From Paractinoplanes toevensis (lineage in GTDB: Bacteria; Actinomycetota; Actinomycetes; Mycobacteriales; Micromonosporaceae): 64,000 nucleotides of DNA. This document shows positions 57,895 through 64,000 of the stretch, piece after piece. A program made the position numbers and the translations under genes. The stretch covers positions 1-64,000 of the forward strand of contig NZ_BOQN01000053.1 of NCBI RefSeq assembly GCF_018332695.1. Direction: 5' to 3'. The first letter of the stretch is position 1. Each line of letters starts with the position of its first letter. Under the pieces are notes generated by a model. That model was given only the letters and a program-made list of their open reading frames with translations, made no database searches and was not told where the DNA came from.

Positions 57895-58139
57895 GCCGAG
57901 TCGTGCTGATCAGCCGGGACGGCTGTCATCTGTGCACCGACGCGGAGGCCGTGCTCGACCGCATCCTGCCTGGTCAGTGGGAGCGGGTGGACGTCGATTC
58001 GGACGTCGAGCTGGAGCGCGACTACGGCGATCGGGTGCCGGTGGTGCTGCTGGACGGCGCCGAGCACGGCTACTGGCGGGTCGAGGAGGCTCGGCTTCTT
58101 CGGGATTTGGCGCGACAGCCGGGGGAGCCCCGCATATAG
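57891..58139 (+). CDS. Glutaredoxin-like thiol protein (Rv0508-like)
   Basis: An 82-residue thioredoxin-fold protein with 'ISRDGCHLCTDAEAVLDRIL', giving a CxxC redox site at residues 12-15, and the cis-Pro in 'DRVPVVLLDGAEHG'. Similar genes sit before hemA in mycobacteria. Given the mycothiol system, a mycoredoxin-like role is possible, but mycoredoxins have a different active site. GTG overlaps the synthetase stop. Confidence 0.85.
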   Translation: MSRVVLISRDGCHLCTDAEAVLDRILPGQWERVDVDSDVELERDYGDRVPVVLLDGAEHGYWRVEEARLLRDLARQPGEPRI

Positions 58140-58149
58140 GTTGTTCGCC

Positions 58150-58794
58150 GTGGCGCGTACTCATCTTGTCTGGGACTGGAACGGCACCCTCCTGGACGAC
58201 CTCAGCCTGGTGGTTTCCTCGACGAACGAGGCATTTGCCGCGGTCGGTGGGCGCAGCGTGGACGCCGACGAGCACCGGTCCCGGTTCCGCCGGCCGGTTG
58301 CCGAGTTCTACGCCGAGATCCTCGAGCGGGCGGTCGACGAGGAGGAATTCGGCAAGCTCGACCGGATCTTCCACGACGCGTACCGGATGGGCCTGACCAG
58401 CATGGCCCTGGCGGCCGACGCGACCAGCGCGATACGCGCCTGGCCGGGCTCGCAGTCGCTGCTGTCCATGTGGTTCCACAACGAGTTGGTGCCGGCGGTC
58501 GAGACCTACGGGCTGGCCGGTCTCTTCACCCGGGTGGACGGGCTGCGGACCGAGGTCGGCGGTCACCTCAAGGCCGGTCACCTGGCCGCTCACCTGGCCG
58601 AACTCGGGATCCCCGGTGATCAGGTGGTGCTGATCGGCGACTCGCTCGACGACGCGGCCGCGGCCGACTCGGTGGGCGGGCAGGCGGTGCTCTACACCGG
58701 CGGGTTTACCCACCCCGACCGGCTGCGCGCGTCCGGTCGTCCGGTTGCCGACACGCTGCTGGAGGCGGTAGAGGTGGCCCGGTCGCTGAAGTGA
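58150..58794 (+). CDS. HAD-family hydrolase
   Basis: A 214-residue phosphatase-like protein of the phosphoglycolate phosphatase type: motif I 'LVWDWNGTLLDDL' (nucleophile Asp, acid Asp), cap domain 'FGKLDRIFHDAYRMGLTS', motif III Lys in 'VGGHLKAGHLAAHL' and motif IV 'VVLIGDSLDDAAAADSV'. Trp replaces the usual Phe in the first motif. GTG 58150 was preferred; TTG 58141 is nine bases upstream and in frame. The substrate is unknown. Confidence 0.85.
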   Translation: MARTHLVWDWNGTLLDDLSLVVSSTNEAFAAVGGRSVDADEHRSRFRRPVAEFYAEILERAVDEEEFGKLDRIFHDAYRMGLTSMALAADATSAIRAWPGSQSLLSMWFHNELVPAVETYGLAGLFTRVDGLRTEVGGHLKAGHLAAHLAELGIPGDQVVLIGDSLDDAAAADSVGGQAVLYTGGFTHPDRLRASGRPVADTLLEAVEVARSLK

Positions 58795-58868
58795 GGCGTA
58801 CTTTTGGGGGAGAGCTCCAATAGCACGCCTAGTGGATCTTTGTCCACTCGTGGGGCCAAGATCGCGAT

Positions 58869-58897
58869 TTGTGCACGCCTTCACAAGCGCCTACTCT
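58869..58897 (+). promoter_or_regulatory. Rex operator and promoter for rex-hemACD
   Basis: TGTGCACGCCTTCACA (58870-58885) matches the S. coelicolor Rex operator TGTGAACGCGTTCACA at 14 of 16 positions. It overlaps a likely promoter: TTGTGC (58869-58874), 17 bases, TACTCT (58892-58897), which begins about 100 bases before rex. Rex bound here would block its own operon when NAD+ is high. Confidence 0.85.
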
Positions 58898-58991
58898 GTG
58901 ACTTCGAAGAGCCCCGGTACCACAGGCTGTCGAGCCGGGCGTCCAGGGGGCTCGCACCTCAAGGTTCGACACCTCGTCGGCACGGAGTCAG

Positions 58992-59744
58992 ATGAGTCAG
59001 CAGCGTCACGGAAGCACGTCCGGCGGCAGCGACCGGGCCAACGCCGTCCCTGCCTTCCCGGATCTTCCGGAGGCGACGATCGCCCGCCTGCCCGAGTACC
59101 TTCGTGCACTGCACAACCTCGGTGAGGGTGGCGCGGACACGATCTCCAGCGAGGGTCTGGCGGCGGCGGCCGGCGTCAACTCGGCCAAGCTCCGCAAGGA
59201 TCTCTCCCACCTCGGGTCCTACGGCACCCGCGGTGTGGGCTACGACATCGCCCTGCTGATCGAGCAGATCGAGTACGTATTGGGTCTCGACCAGCGCCGG
59301 GCCGTCTGCCTGGTCGGTGTCGGTAACCTCGGCCACGCGCTGGCCGGCTACGACGGCTTCGCCAGCCGTGGCTTCAAGATCGTGGCGTTGTTCGACGCCG
59401 ACCCGTCCAAGGTCGGCGAGCGCATACACGGTCTGATCGTGCGGCACATCGACGAGCTTCCCCAGGTCGCCGTCGAGGAGACGATCGCCATCGGGGTCAT
59501 CGCCACCCCGGCCGGTGCCGCTCAGGCGGTCGCCGACGAGCTCGTCGCGGCCGGCGTCACCAGCATCCTCAACTTCGCACCGTGCGTGCTGTCCGTTCCG
59601 GCCAACGTCGACGTGCGCAAGGTCGACCTGGCCATCGAGTTGCAGATCCTCTCATTCCACGAACACCGCAAGGCGTCGCTCACCGCGCTGCCGGGCGGCC
59701 GTTCCGCCACGGGGGCGGGAAACCAGGAGGCGGTCGGGTCGTGA
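58992..59744 (+). CDS. rex: Redox-sensing repressor Rex
   Basis: Rex senses the NADH/NAD+ ratio and represses respiratory genes until NADH rises. The 250-residue protein has an N-terminal winged helix ('ISSEGLAAAAGVNSAKLRKD', 'LSHLGSYGTRGVGYDIALLI') and a Rossmann domain with GxGxxG at residues 109-114. It also has 'DADPSKVGERIHGLIV' and a domain-swapped helix near the end. ATG 58992 has GGAG 5-6 bases upstream. The 4-base overlap with hemA fits the Streptomyces rex-hemACD operon. Confidence 0.97.
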   Translation: MSQQRHGSTSGGSDRANAVPAFPDLPEATIARLPEYLRALHNLGEGGADTISSEGLAAAAGVNSAKLRKDLSHLGSYGTRGVGYDIALLIEQIEYVLGLDQRRAVCLVGVGNLGHALAGYDGFASRGFKIVALFDADPSKVGERIHGLIVRHIDELPQVAVEETIAIGVIATPAGAAQAVADELVAAGVTSILNFAPCVLSVPANVDVRKVDLAIELQILSFHEHRKASLTALPGGRSATGAGNQEAVGS

Positions 59745-61030
59745 ACCTTCTGAGCGTCGGCGCGTCCTATCGCACCGCCGACATCGGCACACTGGAACGG
59801 CTCACCATCGCCGACGGCGAGGTGCCCCAGCTGCTGCACAAGCTGGTCAGCCAGCCGTACGTGGGTGAGGCCGTCGTCCTGTCCACCTGCAACCGGGTGG
59901 AGATCTTCGCGGCGGTCAGCGGCTTCCACGGCGGTCTCGGCGACGTCTGCAACGTCCTCTCCGAGGTGTCCGGCATCCCGGCCACCGAGCTGGCCGGACA
60001 CCTCTACGTGCACTACGACGAGGCGGCCGTGCTGCACTCGTTCCGGGTGTCGTCGGGGCTCGACTCCATGGTCGTGGGTGAGTCGCAGATCCTCGGCCAG
60101 CTGCGGGACGCGTACCACGCGGCCACCGAGGCGGACAGCGCCGGACGCCTGCTCCACGAGCTGATGCAGCAGGCCCTGCGGGTCGGTAAGCGGGCACACT
60201 CCGAGACCGGCATCGACAAGGCCGGGCAGAGCGTGGTCACGGCCGCGCTCGACGTGGCCTCGGCCCGGCTCGGCGATCTCGACGGCAAGTCCGCGCTGGT
60301 CATCGGGGCGGGCGCGATGGGCGCCCTGTCGGTCGCCACGCTCACCCGGGCCGGCGTCGGCCCGGTGCGGATCACCAACCGCAGCGCCGAGCGCGCCGAC
60401 CGGCTGGCCGAGGCGTACGGCGCGGTCGCCGTCCCCTTCGACGAGCTGGACGCGGCCCTCCGCGACGCCGACCTGGTGATCTCCGCGACCGCGGCGAGCG
60501 AGCCGGTGCTCACCCGGCAGCGGCTCGAGCGGGCCGGTTCGCTGGTCGTGCTCGACCTGGCCGTGCCGCGCGACGTCGCCCCCGACGCGACCGACGTGGA
60601 CGGCGTCACGATCATCGACATCGACAGCCTGGCCGCGTCCCGGCAGGCGCTCCCGGCCGCGGCCGAGACCGCCGCGGTCGAACAGATCGTCACCGCCGAG
60701 GTCGACCACTTCCTCGCCTGGCTGCGCGGCTCCGACATCGCGCCGACCGTCGCGGCTCTGCGCACCCGCGCCGAGGACGTGATGACCGCCGAACTGCGCA
60801 AATTGTGGTCCCGAAGGGCGGAATTCACCGAGGAGCAGCGCGCGGATGTTTCCCGTACGCTGCATCGGGTCGTCCAGCAGCTGTTGCACTCGCCGACCGT
60901 GCGGGTCCGCCAGCTTGCCGCCGAACCCGGCGGCGACCAGTACGCGGCGATGCTGCGTGAGCTTTTCGACCTGGACGTTCCGCACGCCACCCAGGCCGAC
61001 GCCGTTCCCGAGATCGGAGGTAACCGGTGA
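59741..61030 (+). CDS. hemA: Glutamyl-tRNA reductase HemA
   Basis: The first committed enzyme of tetrapyrrole synthesis by the C5 route; it reduces glutamyl-tRNA to glutamate semialdehyde. The 429-residue protein has the catalytic Cys50 in 'VVLSTCNRVEIFAAV', 'GLDSMVVGESQILGQLRDAY', the NADPH site 'ALVIGAGAMGALSVATL' (GxGxMG at 189-194) and a C-terminal dimerisation domain with 'HRVVQQLLHSPTVRVRQLA'. The GTG overlaps the rex stop (GTGA). No tRNA-dependent feedback site is visible. Confidence 0.97.
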   Translation: MNLLSVGASYRTADIGTLERLTIADGEVPQLLHKLVSQPYVGEAVVLSTCNRVEIFAAVSGFHGGLGDVCNVLSEVSGIPATELAGHLYVHYDEAAVLHSFRVSSGLDSMVVGESQILGQLRDAYHAATEADSAGRLLHELMQQALRVGKRAHSETGIDKAGQSVVTAALDVASARLGDLDGKSALVIGAGAMGALSVATLTRAGVGPVRITNRSAERADRLAEAYGAVAVPFDELDAALRDADLVISATAASEPVLTRQRLERAGSLVVLDLAVPRDVAPDATDVDGVTIIDIDSLAASRQALPAAAETAAVEQIVTAEVDHFLAWLRGSDIAPTVAALRTRAEDVMTAELRKLWSRRAEFTEEQRADVSRTLHRVVQQLLHSPTVRVRQLAAEPGGDQYAAMLRELFDLDVPHATQADAVPEIGGNR

Positions 61031-61956
61031 GTACCCCCTTGCGACTCGGCACTCGCGGCAGCGCACTCGCCCTGGCGCAGTCGCAGCAGACCGCCGACGC
61101 GCTCACCGCCGCGACCGGCCGGCCGGTCGAGCTCGTCCGGATCGTCACCCCCGGTGACCGTTCCTCCGCTCCGGTGGCCCAGCTCGGCGTGGGCGTCTTC
61201 GTTTCCGCGCTGCGTGACGCGCTGCTGGCCGACGAGATCGACTTCGCCGTCCACTCGTACAAGGACCTGCCCACCGCCGCGCACCCGGCCCTGCACATCG
61301 CGGCCGTGCCGCCGCGGCAGGACCCCCGCGATGTGCTGATTTCCCGCGGCGACCGCACTCTCGCCGAGCTTCCGCCCGGGTCGGTCATCGGCACCGGGGC
61401 GGTGCGCCGAATCGCGCAACTGCACGCTTTGGGCCTAGAGTTGCAGGTCACGCCGATCCGCGGGAACATCGACACCCGGATCGCCCGGGTCCTCGGGCCC
61501 GAGGCCGATCTGGACGCCGTAGTCCTCGCCCGGGCCGGAGTGGCGCGTCTCGGCCGCACCGCCGAGATCACCGAAACGCTCGACCCGATGCTCATGCTGC
61601 CCGCCCCCGCCCAGGGCGCGCTGGCGGTGGAGTGCCGGGCCGGCGACGCAGACCTGGTCGAGCTGCTGGCCGCACTCGATCATGCACCGTCTCGCTCCGC
61701 TGTCGTGGCGGAACGGGCGTTGCTTGCCACGCTCGAGGCCGGGTGCTCCGCCCCGGTCGCGGCACACGCCGAGCTCGCCGAGGGCGAGGAAGGCGACGAG
61801 ATCTACCTGCGCGGTGCGGTGATCAGCCCGGATGGATCCCGAGCCATCCGCCTGTCGCGCACCGGAACGCCCGCCGACGCGGCGGAGATCGGCAAAGCAC
61901 TTGCCGCCGACCTCCTCGAGAACGGCGCCGACACCCTGATGGGGAGCACAGAATGA
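61027..61956 (+). CDS. hemC: Porphobilinogen deaminase HemC
   Basis: It joins four porphobilinogens into hydroxymethylbilane. The 309-residue protein shows 'LRLGTRGSALALAQSQQTAD', 'LLADEIDFAVHSYKDLPTAA', 'GTGAVRRIAQLHALGLELQV', 'IRGNIDTRIARVL' and the dipyrromethane-cofactor Cys240 in 'LEAGCSAPVAAHAEL'. GTG start overlaps hemA by four bases; the stop overlaps the hemD fusion gene by four. Confidence 0.97.
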   Translation: MSTPLRLGTRGSALALAQSQQTADALTAATGRPVELVRIVTPGDRSSAPVAQLGVGVFVSALRDALLADEIDFAVHSYKDLPTAAHPALHIAAVPPRQDPRDVLISRGDRTLAELPPGSVIGTGAVRRIAQLHALGLELQVTPIRGNIDTRIARVLGPEADLDAVVLARAGVARLGRTAEITETLDPMLMLPAPAQGALAVECRAGDADLVELLAALDHAPSRSAVVAERALLATLEAGCSAPVAAHAELAEGEEGDEIYLRGAVISPDGSRAIRLSRTGTPADAAEIGKALAADLLENGADTLMGSTE

Positions 61957-63539
61957 CCACCCGCACCGCCCGCAAGCCAGCAGGACGCATCGCGTTCGTC
62001 GGCGCCGGCCCCGGCGACCCGGAACTGCTGACCCGCCGAGCGCACGCTGCGCTGACCGATGCCGACCAGGTGGTCTACGACCGTGGCGTGCCCGACTCGC
62101 TGCTCGCCGCGATCAAGTCGGAGGCCAAGGAGGACGCCCAGTTCAGCCCGGCCGAAGGCGCCCCCGGCGACGTCGCCAAGGTGCTGCTCTCCGCGGCCAA
62201 GTCCGGCCTGTCCGCCGTGCACCTGGTGGCCGGCGACCCGTTCGGCCACGAGTCGGTCGTCAAGGAGGTGCAGGCGGTCGCTCGCACCGCCGTGCACTTC
62301 GAGGTCGTACCCGGCATCGGCCAGGCCGAAGGTGTCGCCACCTACGCCGGCGTTCCGCTGCCGGCCGTGCGCACCGTCGCCGACGTCGGCGACGTGACCG
62401 CCCTCGACTTCGACGCGCTCGCCGCGTCCGCCCGCAAGGGCTCCTTCGCCGTGTCGGTCGACGCCGGCGACTTGGCCGCCGTGCGCGACGGGCTGCTCGC
62501 GGCCGGTGTCGAGCCCGGCACCCCGGTCGCGGTGACCGGCGACGGCACCGGCGAGACGCAGTACACGACGACGTCCACGGTCGACAGCTTCGTGGCGGCG
62601 GCACTCGGCTTCACCGGCCGCGTGGTGCTGTCGGTCGGCACCGACGTGGCCGAGCGCGACTCCCTGAGCTGGTGGGAAAACCGCCCGCTGTACGGCTGGA
62701 AGGTCCTGGTCCCGCGCACCAAGGAGCAGGCCGGCGCGATGAGCGCACGCCTGCGGGCATACGGCGCGATTCCGTGCGAGGTGCCGACCATCGCGGTCGA
62801 GCCCCCGCGCACCCCCGCCCAGATGGAGCGCGCGGTCAAGGGCCTGGTCGACGGCCGGTACGCCTGGGTCGTCTTCACCTCGGTGAACGCGGTCCGCGCG
62901 GTCTGGGAGAAATTCGACGAGCACGGCCTCGACGCCCGCCACTTCGGCGGCGTCAAGATCGCCTGCATCGGCGAGGCCACCGCCGAGGCGGTCCGCTCCT
63001 TCGGCATCCAGCCCGAGCTGATCCCGGCCGGCGACCAGTCCAGCGAGGGCCTGCTCGCCGAGTTCTCGCCGCACGACGAGATCCTCGACCCGGTCGGCCG
63101 GGTGCTGCTGCCCCGCGCCGACATCGCCACCGAGACGCTCGCGGCCGGGCTCATCGAGCGTGGCTGGGAGGTCGACGACGTGACGGCGTACCGCACGGTG
63201 CGCGCCGCCCCGCCGCCGGCTGAGATCCGCGACGCGATCAAGTCGGGTGGCTTCGACGCGGTGCTCTTCACCTCGTCCTCGACCGTACGCAACCTGGTCG
63301 GCATCGCCGGCAAGCCGCACGCCCGTACGGTCGTCGCGGTGATCGGTCCGAAGACCGCCGAGACGGCGACCGAGTTCGGCCTGCGCGTCGACGTCCAGCC
63401 CCAGCACGCGTCCGTGCCGGATCTGGTCGAGGCGCTCGCGTCGTACGCGATCGAGCTGCGCGAGAAGCTGGCCGCGATGCCGGCCAAGCAGCGTCGCGGC
63501 TCCAAGGTTCAGGGACCTACGGCCCTCCGTTTCCGTTAG
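61953..63539 (+). CDS. hemD: Fused uroporphyrinogen-III methyltransferase-like and uroporphyrinogen-III synthase (HemD)
   Basis: A 528-residue fusion. Residues 1-245 are like the SUMT/CobA methylase ('IAFVGAGPGDPELLTRRAHA', 'ADQVVYDRGVPDSLL', 'VPGIGQAEGVATYAGVPLP'). Residues 255-500 are HemD ('YGWKVLVPRTKEQAGAMSAR', 'YAWVVFTSVNAVRAVWEKF', 'VLFTSSSTVRNLVGIAGK'). HemD closes hydroxymethylbilane to uroporphyrinogen III. In the methylase half the usual 'RLKGGDPF(V)FGRG' reads 'HLVAGDPFGHESVVKE', so methylase activity is doubtful. Such fusions are common in Actinobacteria. A basic tail ends the protein. Confidence 0.92.
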   Translation: MTTRTARKPAGRIAFVGAGPGDPELLTRRAHAALTDADQVVYDRGVPDSLLAAIKSEAKEDAQFSPAEGAPGDVAKVLLSAAKSGLSAVHLVAGDPFGHESVVKEVQAVARTAVHFEVVPGIGQAEGVATYAGVPLPAVRTVADVGDVTALDFDALAASARKGSFAVSVDAGDLAAVRDGLLAAGVEPGTPVAVTGDGTGETQYTTTSTVDSFVAAALGFTGRVVLSVGTDVAERDSLSWWENRPLYGWKVLVPRTKEQAGAMSARLRAYGAIPCEVPTIAVEPPRTPAQMERAVKGLVDGRYAWVVFTSVNAVRAVWEKFDEHGLDARHFGGVKIACIGEATAEAVRSFGIQPELIPAGDQSSEGLLAEFSPHDEILDPVGRVLLPRADIATETLAAGLIERGWEVDDVTAYRTVRAAPPPAEIRDAIKSGGFDAVLFTSSSTVRNLVGIAGKPHARTVVAVIGPKTAETATEFGLRVDVQPQHASVPDLVEALASYAIELREKLAAMPAKQRRGSKVQGPTALRFR

Positions 63540-63549
63540 AGGAGCGCTC

Positions 63550-64000
63550 ATGTCGTACCCCGACATCCGCCCGCGCCGCCTGCGGCGCACTCCGGCCCTC
63601 CGCCGCCTGGTGGAGGAGAACCGGCTCGCGCCGTCCGAGCTCGTGCTGCCCCTCTTCCTGAAGGAGGGGCTCACCGAGCCCAAGGCGATCAGCTCGATGC
63701 CCGGCGCGGTTCAGCACACCCGCGAGTCCCTGCGCAAGGCCGCACACGAGGCGGTCAGCGCGGGCGTCGGCGGCCTGATGTTGTACGGCGTGCCCACGGA
63801 CGACCACAAGGACGAGACCGGTTCGGCCGGTCTCGATCCGAACGGCATTCTCAACGTGGGCATCCAGGATCTCGTGGCCGAGGTGGGCGACTCCACGGTC
63901 ATCATGAGCGACCTGTGCCTGGACGAGTTCACCTCGCACGGTCACTGCGGGGTGCTGGCGCCGGACGGCTCAGTGGACAATGACGCCACATTGGCCATTT
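63550..64000 (+). CDS. hemB: Delta-aminolevulinate dehydratase HemB (3' end missing)
   Basis: The first 150 residues of porphobilinogen synthase, which condenses two aminolevulinates. Visible are 'YPDIRPRRLRRTPALRRLVE', 'LVLPLFLKEGLTEPKAISSM', 'GLMLYGVPTDDHKDETGSAG' and the metal-binding stretch 'IMSDLCLDEFTSHGHCGVL', with Cys123 and Cys133 as zinc ligands. ATG 63550 has GAGGAG 6 bases upstream and lies 10 bases after the hemD stop. The frame stays open to the window edge. Confidence 0.96.
   Translation, partial: MSYPDIRPRRLRRTPALRRLVEENRLAPSELVLPLFLKEGLTEPKAISSMPGAVQHTRESLRKAAHEAVSAGVGGLMLYGVPTDDHKDETGSAGLDPNGILNVGIQDLVAEVGDSTVIMSDLCLDEFTSHGHCGVLAPDGSVDNDATLAI

Overview
The window is about 64 kb of high-GC actinobacterial chromosome. 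A complete-looking flagellar cluster sits beside mycothiol (mshA), SenX3-RegX3, BldN, bS22 and Rex genes. This combination suggests a zoospore-forming member of the Micromonosporaceae such as Actinoplanes; that assignment is inference from gene content. No rRNA, tRNA, CRISPR array, transposase or integrase was recognised.

Region 1 (1-29.5 kb) is the flagellar locus. On the plus strand motA (cut by the window edge)-motB-fliL ends in a strong terminator. It is followed by fliM-fliN-fliO-fliP-fliR-flhB-flhA, an flhF-like gene and a small membrane protein, many with overlapping or adjacent starts and stops. On the minus strand fliC-fliD-fliS and a fliT-like gene form one unit. flgB-flgC-fliE-fliF-fliG-fliH-fliI-fliJ, a dual-domain peptidoglycan hydrolase gene and fliK form a second unit. 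Divergent from fliC runs flgN-flgK-flgL-fliW, then csrA and one chemoreceptor gene. Several units are preceded by a shared promoter-like motif, CTCA (or TTCA/TGAA), 15-16 bases, then GCCGR, which resembles sigma-28/FliA promoters. Oddities include no fliQ between fliP and fliR, a FlhF homologue without a recognisable P-loop, a FliM without the usual CheY-binding N-terminus, and a hydrolase with no signal peptide between fliJ and fliK.

Region 2 (29.6-43.7 kb) is accessory. It holds a PHP-domain protein, an SRPBCC protein, a PAS histidine kinase, a small zinc-finger-like protein, a secreted subtilase, a stand-alone receiver, a secreted GH26-like glycosidase, a methyltransferase and a short-chain dehydrogenase. 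Then come mshA and a YbjN-like gene, a 0.9-kb highly structured stretch with no convincing gene, and two tandem MFS exporters with different inverted repeats upstream.

Region 3 (mshA at 38.4 kb, then 43.8-64 kb) keeps the order of the Mycobacterium tuberculosis Rv0486-Rv0512 block as I remember it: mshA, a YbjN-like gene, gpmA, senX3, regX3, an Rv0495c-like gene, a sugar-phosphate isomerase-like gene, a small HTH gene, bS22, an epimerase, an acyltransferase, a glutaredoxin-like gene, hemA, hemC, hemD and hemB. Here phoU faces senX3 across a PHO-box-like repeat, a proline dehydrogenase lies where proC would be expected, and a bldN/anti-sigma pair and an acyl-CoA synthetase are inserted. The rex-hemACD-hemB run starts behind a near-perfect Rex operator. 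Convergent genes are repeatedly separated by strong bidirectional hairpin terminators.
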